DNA from: Chersky-840 sp963794615
GTDB lineage: Bacteria; Actinomycetota; Acidimicrobiia; Acidimicrobiales; UBA8190
Direction of reading: 5' to 3'
Length of the DNA: 64,000 nt
Assembly: GCA_963794615.1 (NCBI GenBank)
Contig: CAWCEP010000006.1
Location: 868,001-932,000 of the forward strand
In this document: positions 36,353-49,990 of the stretch, piece after piece
Layout: each line of letters opens with the position of its first letter
Numbering within the stretch: the stretch's first letter is position 1
Notes under the pieces: model-generated
What the model saw: only the letters and a program-made list of their open reading frames with translations
Database searches by the model: none
What the model was told of the DNA's origin: nothing
Program-made: the position numbers and the translations under genes

Positions 36353-39300
36353 TTGCCTTCACGGTCCAAAAGCCCGGAGCGTTTTTCGTTCGCCAACCTC
36401 GATGAGGTCCTCCGCCTGCCTGATCTCATCGCCATCCAGCGGGACTCGTTCCGCTGGTTCTTGGACAAGGGTCTGGCCGAAGCGTTCGCAGACATCAGCC
36501 CGATCGAGGACTTCACCGGCCAACTGAGCCTCGAGCTCGAGTACGACCCGTCCGACCCCGACCTGCGCCCACCTCCCAAGTTCCCCGAGGAGGAGTGCAA
36601 GGAGAAGGACATGACCTATGCCGCCCCGGTGTTCGTCCGGGCACGGTTCATGAACGCGCAGACCGGGGAGATCAAGGAGCAGACCGTCTTCATGGGGGAC
36701 TTCCCGATGATGACGGACAAGGGCACCTTCATCATCAACGGCACCGAGCGGGTCGTGGTGAGCCAGCTGGTGCGTTCCCCGGGTGTGATCTTCCAGCCCG
36801 GTCGTGACGCCAAGACGATCGTGACCGGCACCGTCCATCCCTACCGCGGGGAGTGGATCGAGTTCGACGTCGAGGCGAAGCCCTCCAAGGACGTCACCGC
36901 CGGTGCCCGCGTGGCCCGCAAGCGCCGGTTGTCGCTGTTCGTCCTGCTCCGCGCGCTCGGCTACGAGGACGAGGGGTTCCTGAACCGGTTCGTCCGGCAC
37001 TTCGACTTCCTCGAAGGGCAGTGGGAGAAGGAGCGCGACCTCGCCCCCACTCGCGAGGACGCCCTCCTGGAGATCTACAAGCGGGCCCGCCCCGGGGAGC
37101 CGTTGTCGGCCGACGCGGCCCGCGCCTATTTCGAGAACGCCTTCTTCAACCCCAAGCGCTACGACCTGACCCGGGTCGGGCGCTACAAGTTGAACCGGAA
37201 GCTCGGCCCCGAGATCGAGCGGATCTCGAACGTCCTCGACATCGACTTGGAGCGGCCGTCGCCGACCCAGGGCGTGTTGAGCCCGTCGGAGATCCTCGCC
37301 ACCGCCACGTACATGCTCCACCTGGCCGACGGCGAGTCCGGGTACCGCATCGACGACCAGGACCACTTCGCCAACCGCCGCATCCGGTCGGTGGGCGAGC
37401 TCATCCAGAACCAGGTGCGCGTCGGCCTGTCCCGGATGGAGCGGGTGGTGCGCGAGCGCATGACGACGCAGGACGTCGAGGCGATCACCCCCCAGACGCT
37501 GATCAACATCCGCCCCGTCGTGGCCGCCATCAAGGAGTTCTTCGGGACCAGCCAGCTCAGTCAGTTCATGGACCAGAACAACCCGCTGTCGGGCCTGGCC
37601 CACAAGCGGCGCCTCTCCGCCCTCGGGCCCGGCGGCCTGTCGCGGGAGCGGGCCGGCTTCGAGGTCCGTGACGTCCACAGCTCCCACTACGGGCGGATGT
37701 GTCCCATCGAGACACCCGAGGGCCCCAACATCGGCCTGATCGGTGCGCTGGCCACCTATGCCCGGGTCAACGAGTACGGGTTCATCGAGACCCCGTACCG
37801 CAAGGTGGTCGACGGTCGCGTCAGCGACGAGATCGTCTACCTGGCCGCGGACGAAGAGGAAGAGCACGTCATCGCCCAGGCCAACGCCAAGCTCGACGAG
37901 CGGGGCCGGTTCGTCGACGAGCGCGTCCTCGTCCGGCGCGGGCCCCAGGGGGCCGGGGTGCGGGTCGGAGCCACCACCACCTCCTACGGCACGACCAGCG
38001 AGATCGACTACGTCCCGCCCGCCGAGGTGGACCTCATGGACGTGTCGCCGAAGCAGATCGTGTCGGTGTCCACCGCGCTGATCCCCTTCGTCGAGCACGA
38101 CGACGCCAACCGCGCCCTGATGGGCGCCAACATGCAGAAGCAGGCCGTCCCGCTCGTGGTGCCCGAGGCTCCCTACATCGGCACCGGGGTCGAGGCGCGC
38201 GCCGCCCAGGACGCCGGCGACGTGCTGCTGTCCGAGGGCGAGGGCACCGTGGCCGAGGTGTCGGGCGACCACATCGTGGTGGAGTACAAGTCGGGCCAGC
38301 GTGACCGCCTCGGTCACGAGCTCGGCCGCCGGCGCTACACCCTGGCCAAGTTCCGCCGCTCGAACCAGAACACCTCGATCAACCAGAAGGTCATCGTCGA
38401 CGAGGGCCAGCAGGTCGGGGCCAACGACGTCCTGGCCGACGGGTCGGCCACCCACAACGGGGAGCTGGCGCTCGGGAAGAACCTCCTCGTCGCCTTCATG
38501 CCGTGGGAGGGCTACAACTTCGAGGACGCCATCATCCTCTCCGAGCGCCTCGTGCGCGACGACGTGCTCACCTCGATCCACATCGAAGAGCACGAGGTCG
38601 ACGCCCGCGACACCAAGCTGGGGGCCGAGGAGATCACCCGGGACATCCCCAACCTGTCCGAGGAGATCCTGGCCGACCTCGACGAGCGCGGCATCATCCG
38701 CATCGGGGCCGAGGTCGGCCCCGGCGACGTGCTCGTGGGCAAGGTCACGCCCAAGGGTGAGACCGAGCAGACTCCCGAGGAGCGGCTCCTGCGGGCCATC
38801 TTCGGGGAGAAGGCCCGCGAGGTGCGCGACACCTCGCTCAAGGTGCCCCACGGGGAGTCGGGCAAGGTCATCGACGTCCGCGTCTTCTCCCGTGAGGACT
38901 CCCACGAGCTGCCCCCCGGGGTCAACCAGCTCGTGCGGGTCTACGTCGCCCAGAAGCGCAAGATCTCCGAGGGCGACAAGCTCGCCGGACGCCACGGCAA
39001 CAAGGGCGTCATCTCCAAGATCCTGCCCGTGGAGGACATGCCGTTCCTTTCCGACGGCACCCACGTCGACATCATCCTGAACCCCCTGGGCGTGCCCAGC
39101 CGGATGAACGTGGGCCAGGTGCTCGAGTCGCACCTCGGATACGCGGCTCGCTGGGGCTGGGACGGGTCAGAAGCCAATCAGACGACACCCGACGCACCCG
39201 AGGCCAAGACCCGGCCCCGCACCGACCCCGCGGTGTGGGTGTCGACCCCCGCCTTCGACGGAGCGCACTGGGACGAGGAGGACGACGCCGGGCGGCACCC

Positions 39301-39913
39301 CACCATCAAGCGGCTGTTCGAGCTGTTGCACACCGACTCCGCCGACGGCACCCGGCTCATCGGTCCCGACGGCAAGGCCATCCTGTTCAACGGCCGCACC
39401 GGCGAGCAGTACGACAACCCCATCTCGGTGGGCTACGTCTACATCCTGAAGCTCGCCCACCTCGTCGACGACAAGATCCACGCCCGCTCGACGGGGCCGT
39501 ACTCGATGATCACCCAGCAGCCCTTGGGCGGAAAGGCCCAGTTCGGCGGGCAGCGCTTCGGAGAGATGGAAGTGTGGGCCCTCGAGGCGTACGGAGCGGC
39601 GTACGCGTTGCAGGAGCTGCTCACCATCAAGTCCGACGACGTCCTCGGCCGGGTCAAGGTCTACGAGGCCATCGTGAAGGGCGAGAACATCCCCGAGCCG
39701 GGCATCCCCGAGAGCTTCAAGGTGCTCATCAAGGAGATGCAGTCGTTGTGCCTCAACGTCGAGGTGCTGTCGACGACCGGTGAGGAGATCGAGATGCGAG
39801 AGCTCGACGAGGACGTCTTCCGGACGGCCGAGGAGCTCGGCATCGACATCAGCCGGCCCGAGCGTGGGTCGGACGAAGAAGACGAGCGTCGCGCCGCCGA
39901 GAGGAGCTTCTAG
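36353..39913 (+). CDS. rpoB: DNA-directed RNA polymerase beta subunit
   Basis: A 1,186-residue catalytic subunit starting at TTG (PSRSKSPERFSFANLDEVLR) behind GGGAGGAG. The rifampicin pocket is intact (GTSQLSQFMDQNNPLSGLAH then KRRLSALGPGG), with the positions usually mutated in resistance unchanged. Catalytic and switch elements include DEGQQVGANDVLADG, MPWEGYNFEDAIILSERLV, RHGNKGVISKILP and GGKAQFGGQRFGEMEVWALE. rpoC follows 2 bp downstream, so the two are co-transcribed. Confidence 0.99.
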   Translation: MPSRSKSPERFSFANLDEVLRLPDLIAIQRDSFRWFLDKGLAEAFADISPIEDFTGQLSLELEYDPSDPDLRPPPKFPEEECKEKDMTYAAPVFVRARFMNAQTGEIKEQTVFMGDFPMMTDKGTFIINGTERVVVSQLVRSPGVIFQPGRDAKTIVTGTVHPYRGEWIEFDVEAKPSKDVTAGARVARKRRLSLFVLLRALGYEDEGFLNRFVRHFDFLEGQWEKERDLAPTREDALLEIYKRARPGEPLSADAARAYFENAFFNPKRYDLTRVGRYKLNRKLGPEIERISNVLDIDLERPSPTQGVLSPSEILATATYMLHLADGESGYRIDDQDHFANRRIRSVGELIQNQVRVGLSRMERVVRERMTTQDVEAITPQTLINIRPVVAAIKEFFGTSQLSQFMDQNNPLSGLAHKRRLSALGPGGLSRERAGFEVRDVHSSHYGRMCPIETPEGPNIGLIGALATYARVNEYGFIETPYRKVVDGRVSDEIVYLAADEEEEHVIAQANAKLDERGRFVDERVLVRRGPQGAGVRVGATTTSYGTTSEIDYVPPAEVDLMDVSPKQIVSVSTALIPFVEHDDANRALMGANMQKQAVPLVVPEAPYIGTGVEARAAQDAGDVLLSEGEGTVAEVSGDHIVVEYKSGQRDRLGHELGRRRYTLAKFRRSNQNTSINQKVIVDEGQQVGANDVLADGSATHNGELALGKNLLVAFMPWEGYNFEDAIILSERLVRDDVLTSIHIEEHEVDARDTKLGAEEITRDIPNLSEEILADLDERGIIRIGAEVGPGDVLVGKVTPKGETEQTPEERLLRAIFGEKAREVRDTSLKVPHGESGKVIDVRVFSREDSHELPPGVNQLVRVYVAQKRKISEGDKLAGRHGNKGVISKILPVEDMPFLSDGTHVDIILNPLGVPSRMNVGQVLESHLGYAARWGWDGSEANQTTPDAPEAKTRPRTDPAVWVSTPAFDGAHWDEEDDAGRHPTIKRLFELLHTDSADGTRLIGPDGKAILFNGRTGEQYDNPISVGYVYILKLAHLVDDKIHARSTGPYSMITQQPLGGKAQFGGQRFGEMEVWALEAYGAAYALQELLTIKSDDVLGRVKVYEAIVKGENIPEPGIPESFKVLIKEMQSLCLNVEVLSTTGEEIEMRELDEDVFRTAEELGIDISRPERGSDEEDERRAAERSF

Positions 39914-39915
39914 CC

Positions 39916-44007
<4,092 letters not shown>

Positions 44008-44037
44008 CCGGGGGCGTCTCCGCCGGCGCCGGCGCGA

Positions 44038-44067
44038 TTGCTCCCCCGACGCCATAAGATCTAAGAT
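44038..44067 (+). promoter_or_regulatory. Putative promoter of the rpsL-rpsG-fusA-tuf (str) operon
   Basis: TTGCTC at 44038-44043, an 18-bp spacer and TAAGAT at 44062-44067 lie in an A/T-rich island between rpoC and rpsL. The leader to the rpsL GTG would be about 80 nt. Confidence 0.5.
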
Positions 44068-44152
44068 TGATTGTTCGCGTAGCGTGGTCTCCGTGGACCC
44101 CGCGCCCAGCAGTTCCCGCGAGCAAGTCCCGAAAATCCCCCAGAGGTCACGC

Positions 44153-44524
44153 GTGCCCACGATCGAACAGCTCGTCCGCAAAGGACGTGCGTCCAAGCAG
44201 TCCAAGACCAAGACGCCGGCGCTCCGAGGCGCGCCCCAGCGTCGGGGTGTGTGCACGCGCGTCTTCACGACGACCCCCAAGAAGCCGAACTCGGCGCTGC
44301 GCAAGGTGGCCCGGGTGCGGCTCACCAGTGGGGTCGAGGTGAGCGCCTACATCCCCGGGGTGGGCCACAACCTCCAGGAGCACTCCATCGTGCTCGTCCG
44401 TGGGGGCCGGGTGAAGGACCTCCCCGGGGTCCGCTACAAGGTGATCCGCGGGGCCCTCGACGCCGCTGGGGTGCGGGAGCGCAACCAGGCGCGCTCGCGC
44501 TACGGCGCCAAGAAGGAGTCCTGA
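44153..44524 (+). CDS. rpsL: 30S ribosomal protein S12
   Basis: A 123-residue decoding-centre protein. It starts at GTG (PTIEQLVRKGRASKQSKTKT) and contains RGVCTRVFTTTPKKPNSALR and RVKDLPGVRYKVIRGALDAA. Lysines at the two classical streptomycin-resistance positions are wild type. It is first in the str operon, with 1 bp between it and rpsG. Confidence 0.98.
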   Translation: MPTIEQLVRKGRASKQSKTKTPALRGAPQRRGVCTRVFTTTPKKPNSALRKVARVRLTSGVEVSAYIPGVGHNLQEHSIVLVRGGRVKDLPGVRYKVIRGALDAAGVRERNQARSRYGAKKES

Positions 44525-44525
44525 C

Positions 44526-44996
44526 ATGCCCCGCAAAGGCCCCGCCACCCGGCGCGAGCTCGTCCCCGACCCGGTCTTCCGGTCGGTCCTCGTGACCCAG
44601 GTGGTCAACAAGGTGCTGTCGCGCGGCAAGCGGACGCTGGCGGAACGACTCGTCTACGACGCGCTCGAGGTCGTGCGGGACAAGACCGGCGGTGACCCCG
44701 TGACCATCCTCAAGCGGGCCGTCGAGAACACGAGGCCCGAGCTCGAGGTCAAGAGCCGTCGGGTCGGTGGTGCCACCTACCAGGTGCCCGTCGAGGTGCG
44801 TCCCCGTCGGGCCACCACCCTGGCCATCCGGTGGCTGGTGGGGTTCTCCCGGCAGCGGCGCGAGAAGACGATGGCCGAACGGCTGGCGAACGAGGTCCTC
44901 GACGCCGCCAACGCCACCGGTGCTGCGGTCAAGCGCCGGGAGGACATGCACAAGATGGCCGAATCCAACAAGGCCTTCGCCCACTACCGCTGGTAG
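44526..44996 (+). CDS. rpsG: 30S ribosomal protein S7
   Basis: A 156-residue primary 16S rRNA-binding protein of the small-subunit head. Motifs are RKGPATRRELVPDPVFRSVL, VTQVVNKVLSRGKRTLAERL, RRVGGATYQVPVEVRPRRAT and EDMHKMAESNKAFAHYRW. Length and both ends match the family. Confidence 0.98.
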   Translation: MPRKGPATRRELVPDPVFRSVLVTQVVNKVLSRGKRTLAERLVYDALEVVRDKTGGDPVTILKRAVENTRPELEVKSRRVGGATYQVPVEVRPRRATTLAIRWLVGFSRQRREKTMAERLANEVLDAANATGAAVKRREDMHKMAESNKAFAHYRW

Positions 44997-45067
44997 CGGG
45001 GAAGGCGCCCGGCGGGCGCCACCGCGGCGGCCGGGCCCACCCACGAACAACCTGAAAGCTCAGCATC

Positions 45068-47165
45068 ATGGCCGAAGCACGCCCCATCCGAGAGTTCCCC
45101 CTCGCCCGGACCCGCAACATCGGGATCATGGCCCACATCGACGCGGGCAAGACCACCACGACCGAGCGCATCCTCTACTACACCGGCAAGAACTACAAGA
45201 TCGGTGAGGTCCACGAGGGCGCCGCCACCATGGACTGGATGGTCCAGGAGCAAGAGCGCGGCATCACCATCACCTCCGCGGCCACCACCTGCAAATGGCG
45301 GGACTGCTGGATCAACATCATCGACACCCCTGGCCACGTGGACTTCACCGTCGAGGTGGAGCGGTCCCTGCGCGTGCTCGACGGCGCCGTGGCCGTGTTC
45401 GACGCCGTGGCCGGCGTGGAGCCCCAGACCGAGACGGTGTGGCGCCAGGCCAACAAGTACTCGGTCCCCCGCATCTGCTTCATCAACAAGATGGACCGCA
45501 TCGGCGCCGACTTCAACCGGGCCGTGGAGATGATCCGGGACCGCCTCGACGCGGTGCCGGCCGTGATCCAGCTCCCCATCGGGGTGGAGGGCGGCTACCA
45601 GGGCGTCGTCGACCTCCTCGCCATGGAGGCGCTGGTGTGGAACGACGACATGGGCGAGAAGTGGCGGACCGAGCCCATCCCGGCCGAGCTGGCCGACGAG
45701 GCCGACGCGGCGCGCCACCAGCTCGTCGACGTCCTGTCGAACTACGACGACACCATCATGGAGAAGTACGTCGGCGACGAGCAGATCACCGACGACGACC
45801 TGCGCCGGGGGCTGCGGCGCGCCACCATCGCCAGCCAGGTGGTGCCGGTGCTGTGCGGGTCGGCCTTCAAGAACAAGGCCGTCCAGCCCCTGCTCGACGC
45901 CGTCGTGGACTACCTCCCCAGCCCCCTCGACGTCCCCCCGGCCATCGGGACCACCACCAAGGGCGAGCCGATCGAGCGCAAGGCCGACGACGCCGAGCCG
46001 TTCGCGGCCCTCGCCTTCAAGATCATGACCGACCCCTACGTGGGCAAGCTGACCTATCTGCGGGTCTACTCCGGCACCCTGGCCAAGGGCGCCACCATCA
46101 TCAATTCCACCAAGGGTGGCCGCAAGGAGCGCGTGGGCCGGATCCTGCAGATGCACGCCAACCACCGCGAGGACAAGGACGCCATCTTCACCGGCGACAT
46201 CGTGGCCGCGGTGGGGCTCAAGGACACCACGACGGGTGACACCCTGACCGACCCGGGCCACCCCATCCTGCTCGAGACGCTCGAATTCCCCGAGCCCGTG
46301 ATCCACGTGGCCGTCGAGCCCAAGACCAAGGCCGACCAGGACAAGCTGGGCAAGGCCCTCTTCGCGCTGAGTGAGGAGGACCCGACGTTCCGCGTCCGTA
46401 CCGACGAGGAGACCAACCAGACCGTGATCTCGGGCATGGGCGAGCTCCACCTCGAGGTCCTCGTCGACCGGATGCTGCGGGAGTTCTCGGTGGACGCCAA
46501 CGTGGGCAAGCCCCAGGTGGCCTACCGCGAGACCATCCGCAAGACGGTCGAGAAGGTGGAGGGGCGTTACATCCGCCAGACCGGCGGCCGGGGCCAGTAC
46601 GGCCACGTGGTGATCAGCCTCGAGCCCACCGGTCCGGGCGGGGGCTACGAGTTCGTCGACAAGATCACGGGCGGGGTGATCCCGAAGGAGTACATCCCCG
46701 CCGTCGACGCCGGGATCCAAGAAGCCCTGACCAACGGCGTCCTGGCCGGCTACCCCATGGTCGACGTACGGGTCCTGCTCACCTACGGCTCCTACCACGA
46801 CGTGGACTCCTCGGAGATGGCCTTCAAGATCGCCGGGTCCATGGCCGTGAAAGAGGCCGCCCGCAGGGCGAGCCCCGTCCTGCTCGAGCCCGTCATGGCC
46901 GTCGAGGTCGTGACCCCCGAGGACTACATGGGCGAGGTCATCGGGGACCTGTCCTCGCCGCCGGGGCAAGGTCGAGGGCATGGAACAGCGGGGCACCAGC
47001 CACGTCGTGCGGGCTCTGGTGCCGCTGGGCGACATGTTCGGCTACGCTACCGACCTGCGTTCGCGGACCCAGGGCCGGGCCACGTACACCATGCAATTCA
47101 GCGCATATCACGAGGTCCCGGACTCGATTGCACGCGAGATCGTGGCTCGGGCACGCGGCGAGTAG
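45068..47165 (+). CDS. fusA: Elongation factor G (one-base insertion near 46,960)
   Basis: Translocation GTPase. Motifs are IGIMAHIDAGKTTTTERILY (P-loop), ERGITITSAAT, NIIDTPGHVDFTVEVERSLR and FINKMDRIGADF, followed by domains II-V. The reading frame breaks at about 46,957-46,963: where GDLSSRRGKVEGMEQRG is expected, the sequence has one extra C (TCGCCGCCGG for TCGCGCCGG). It resumes in the next frame as GMEQRGTSHVVRALVPLGDM and ends IAREIVARARGE. Without the extra base the gene is exactly 699 codons, the standard length. EF-G is essential and no second copy is seen, so a sequence error is far more likely than a true mutation. Confidence 0.95.
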
Positions 47166-47248
47166 AGGCCTTCGTACCAAGGACCGCCGCGCAGCACAGC
47201 AACCCGGTGCGCCACGCACCATGCAGGACCAAAGACACAGGAAAGCGA

Positions 47249-47272
47249 GGCGGCCCCCGAGGGGGAGCCGCC
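47249..47272 (+). other. Strong hairpin in the fusA-tuf intergenic region
   Basis: GGCGGC and CCCC pair with GGGG and GCCGCC around a GAG loop, with one bulged A. It lies 27 nt before the tuf ATG and is not followed by a U-tract. It may be an attenuator, a processing signal or an mRNA-stabilising element. Confidence 0.5.
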
Positions 47273-47298
47273 GGAGATAGGGAGCCGGAGCAACAGTC

Positions 47299-48486
47299 AT
47301 GGCCAAGAAGAAGTTCGAGCGCTCGAAGCCTCACGTCAACGTCGGGACGATGGGTCACATCGACCACGGCAAGACCACGCTCACGGCGGCCATCACCAAG
47401 GTCCTGTCGGAGAAGAACCCGAACGTCTCGTTCACCCCGTTCGACCAGATCGACAAGGCCCCCGAGGAGAAGCAGCGCGGCATCACCATCTCGATCGCCC
47501 ACGTCGAGTACGAGACCGACAAGCGCCACTACGCGCACGTCGACATGCCCGGCCACGCCGACTACATCAAGAACATGATCACCGGCGCGGCCCAGGTCGA
47601 CGGCGCCATCCTGGTCGTCTCGGCCGCCGACGGCCCCATGCCCCAGACCCGTGAGCACGTCCTGCTCGCCCGCCAGGTGGGTGTGCCATCCATCGTCGTC
47701 GCGCTCAACAAGGCGGACATGGTCGACGACGAGGAGCTCCTCGACCTGGTCGAGCTCGAGGTACGCGAGCTGCTCACCCAGTACAGCTTCCCCGGCGACG
47801 ACGTCCCGGTGATCCGCGTGAGCGCCCTCAAGGCGCTCGAGGGTGACGCCGAGTGGACCCCCAAGATCATCGAGCTCATGGACGCCGTGGACGAGTTCAT
47901 CCCCGAGCCCGAGCGCCCCATCGACCGGCCCTTCCTCATGCCCATCGAGGACGTCATGTCCATCACCGGTCGTGGCACCGTCGTGACCGGCAAGGTGGAG
48001 CAGGGCCAGGTCAAGGTGGGTGAGGAGGTCGAGATCGTCGGGCTCCGCACGACCCAGAAGACCGTCGTCACCGGCGTGGAGATGTTCCGCAAGCTCCTCG
48101 ACGAGGGCAGGGCCGGCGACAACATCGGCGCCCTCCTGCGAGGCACGAAGAAGGAGGACGTCGAGCGGGGCCAGGTGCTCGCCAAGCCCGGGTCGATCAC
48201 GCCCCACACCAACTTCGAGGCCAACGTGTACGTGCTGACCAAGGAGGAGGGCGGTCGCCACAAGCCGTTCTTCAACAACTACCGGCCCCAGTTCTACTTC
48301 CGGACCACCGACGTCACCGGCTCCATCACGCTCCCCGAGGGGACCGAGATGGTCATGCCCGGGGACAACACCGAGATGACGGTCGAGCTCCAGAAGCCCA
48401 TCGCCATGGACGAGGGTCTGCTGTTCGCCATCCGTGAGGGTGGGCGCACGGTGGGCTCCGGCCGGGTCACGAAGATCCTCAAGTAA
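47299..48486 (+). CDS. tuf: Elongation factor Tu
   Basis: A 395-residue GTPase delivering aminoacyl-tRNA. It starts AKKKFERSKPHVNVGTMGHI and contains DHGKTTLTAAITKVL, RGITISIAHVEYET, DMPGHADYIKNMITGAAQVD, ALNKADMVDDEELL and VFPGDNTEM-type C-terminal residues (MVMPGDNTEMTVELQKPIAM). Length and order are normal. It is the last gene of the str operon and is followed 40 bp later by rpsJ. Confidence 0.99.
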   Translation: MAKKKFERSKPHVNVGTMGHIDHGKTTLTAAITKVLSEKNPNVSFTPFDQIDKAPEEKQRGITISIAHVEYETDKRHYAHVDMPGHADYIKNMITGAAQVDGAILVVSAADGPMPQTREHVLLARQVGVPSIVVALNKADMVDDEELLDLVELEVRELLTQYSFPGDDVPVIRVSALKALEGDAEWTPKIIELMDAVDEFIPEPERPIDRPFLMPIEDVMSITGRGTVVTGKVEQGQVKVGEEVEIVGLRTTQKTVVTGVEMFRKLLDEGRAGDNIGALLRGTKKEDVERGQVLAKPGSITPHTNFEANVYVLTKEEGGRHKPFFNNYRPQFYFRTTDVTGSITLPEGTEMVMPGDNTEMTVELQKPIAMDEGLLFAIREGGRTVGSGRVTKILK

Positions 48487-48526
48487 GGGATCAGGGCGCG
48501 GCGGCGGGAAGGATCGGAGACCCAGG

Positions 48527-48853
48527 ATGGCAGACGCATCGCGCCAGAAGATCCGTATTCGGTTGAAGGCCTACGACCACGAGATCCTCGATCAGTCGAC
48601 CGAGAAGATCGTGCAGACGGTCCTGCGCACCCAGGCCAAGGTCCAGGGCCCGGTCCCGTTGCCCACCGAGCGGCACCGCTACACCGTCATCCGCTCCCCC
48701 CACAAGTACAAGGACAGCCGCGAGCACTTCGAGATGCAGGTCCACAAGCGCCTGGTCGACATCGTGGAGCACACCCCCAAGACCGTCGACTCCCTGCAGC
48801 GCCTCGACCTGCCTGCCGGCGTCGACATCGAGATCAAGATACAGAACGTGTAA
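48527..48853 (+). CDS. rpsJ: 30S ribosomal protein S10 (3' end formed by attL)
   Basis: A 108-residue S10 that also partners NusB in antitermination. It contains QKIRIRLKAYDHEILDQSTE, GPVPLPTERHRYTVIRSPHK and YKDSREHFEMQVHKRLVDIV, ending VDIEIKIQNV. The last codons (AAG ATA CAG AAC GTG TAA) belong to the left attachment site of an integrated element. A second copy of the same 3' end (AAG ATC CAG AAC GTC TGA, also KIQNV) lies at 53,279-53,296, 4,442 bp downstream. Integration has thus exchanged the 3' end for one that encodes the same amino acids. The downstream S10 operon resumes only at rplC, 4.7 kb away. Confidence 0.97.
   Translation: MADASRQKIRIRLKAYDHEILDQSTEKIVQTVLRTQAKVQGPVPLPTERHRYTVIRSPHKYKDSREHFEMQVHKRLVDIVEHTPKTVDSLQRLDLPAGVDIEIKIQNV
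48833..48849 (+). repeat. attL: left attachment site within rpsJ
   Basis: ATCAAGAT, A, CAGAACGT. It matches attR at 16 of 17 positions, the single difference being the central base. It encodes the S10 residues IKIQN in the rpsJ frame and continues GTGTAA to complete the gene. Confidence 0.85.
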
Positions 48854-49847
48854 CACCGAGCGTGATGCGTCGGTCACCCGGCTCACCAACGCCCAGGATC
48901 TGATCCTCGGCTTCACCGACCGCTACGCCAACGCCAAGACCCGACAGCACTACGGGTCCGAGCTCCGGGAGCTGTTCACCGGCACCGGCCGTCGCCATCC
49001 CGCCGAGCTCACCGAGACCGACGTCCTGGCTTGGTGTGCGGGCCTGCGGCGCCCGGCGGCCAACAACACGGTCCGTAACCGTCTGTCCCTGGCCGCCACC
49101 TTCCTGCGCTGGTGCGTCCGGGAAGGCCATACCGGTCCGGGAGTCCTCGACGCCCTGACCGACCGGGACAATCCCCTGCGCCGGGTCCCCCGCCTCTACG
49201 GCAAGGTCCAGTCCAAGCATCCGGCCCGCTGGCTCACCCACGACGAGGCCTTCGGGGCGCTGCTCGGCACCTGCGCAGGGGCTGGGGAGGTCGGCCTCCG
49301 GGACGAGCTGGTGCTGCGCCTGGGCCTGGCCGGGCTCCGGGCGGCCGAGATCATCGCCCTCGAGATCGGCCACCTCCATCTGGGCGACAGCCCGCCCCAG
49401 ATCCGCTGGATCGGCAAGGCCCGCCGCTCCCGGCGCATCGTCGTGGGGCGTGACCTCGGGGCCCTCCTCGGGCGCTACCTGACGGCCTACGAGGCGGGGA
49501 CCGGACGCCCGCTCTCCTCGGGGGATCCGGTGATCTGCCGGGGCAAGGCGGGGTCCGGGTCGGGTCAGGTGTGGTGGGGGCGGGCGATCGTCCAGACCTG
49601 CTCGGTGCGCGACATCGTCCTGGACCGGGCGCACGCGGCGGGTCTCGGGCACGTCTCGCCCCACGACCTCCGCCGCACCGCCGCGGGCATCCTCCATCGG
49701 GCGAAGAGTGCCGACGGCGGGCACCTCTTCGACCTCAGGGACATCCAGCAGGTGCTCGACCACGTGGACCCGGCCACCACCCAGCGCTCGTACCTCGACC
49801 CACTCGACACCGACACGAAGGAGCGTGCATCCGCATTCCTCGATTGA
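48840..49847 (+). CDS. Tyrosine recombinase (integrase), start codon missing in the integrated state
   Basis: About 335 codons of an integrase: an N-terminal SAM-like core-binding domain (LILGFTDRYANAKTRQHYGS to AATFLRWCVREGH) and a complete catalytic domain. The catalytic domain has Arg in GLRAAEI (49,338), Lys in IGKARRSRRI, HDLRR (His 49,662, Arg 49,671), His in VLDHVDPATTQ and Tyr in RSYLDP (49,791). The frame is open from 48,567, through rpsJ in the +1 frame, yet has no ATG, GTG or TTG before 49,311. A start there would delete the core-binding domain. In a circular element the frame joins that of the ATG at 53,231. It is therefore not a decayed gene but one whose 5' end lies across the attachment site. 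Confidence 0.9.
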   Translation, partial: YRTCNTERDASVTRLTNAQDLILGFTDRYANAKTRQHYGSELRELFTGTGRRHPAELTETDVLAWCAGLRRPAANNTVRNRLSLAATFLRWCVREGHTGPGVLDALTDRDNPLRRVPRLYGKVQSKHPARWLTHDEAFGALLGTCAGAGEVGLRDELVLRLGLAGLRAAEIIALEIGHLHLGDSPPQIRWIGKARRSRRIVVGRDLGALLGRYLTAYEAGTGRPLSSGDPVICRGKAGSGSGQVWWGRAIVQTCSVRDIVLDRAHAAGLGHVSPHDLRRTAAGILHRAKSADGGHLFDLRDIQQVLDHVDPATTQRSYLDPLDTDTKERASAFLD

Positions 49848-49990
49848 TCAGTAGCGCTCCACACGAGCGGCGCCTCGATTTCGGCGTGATACCGACCGGG
49901 TTCGGCCCGAGCCGATGCACTTCCCTCCATCATCAGGGTGTTATGCGTTACCCGGAACCGTGCCGGGCAGGTGTAGTTCGGGAAGAACGT
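49848..49990. other. Non-coding gap after the integrase
   Basis: 143 bp between the integrase stop and the convergent repeat-protein gene. I see no gene, clear promoter or strong hairpin; base composition is lower in G+C than the surrounding operon. Confidence 0.4.

Noticed and set aside
46960..47578. Extension of the fusA frame past its domain IV/V break into tuf
   Set aside because: The extended part has no homology, while the adjacent frame continues EF-G perfectly to a stop at 47,165; the extension is a product of the one-base insertion.
48840..49847. Integrase treated as a decayed pseudogene because it lacks a start codon
   Set aside because: All catalytic residues are intact, the frame is undamaged over about 335 codons, and a matching start with promoter and ribosome-binding site exists across the attachment site in the correct phase.
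48567..49847. S10-integrase fusion made by +1 frameshifting inside rpsJ
   Set aside because: The integrase frame is indeed open through rpsJ, but no slippery site or stimulatory structure is apparent, and long alternative open frames are common in this G+C-rich DNA.
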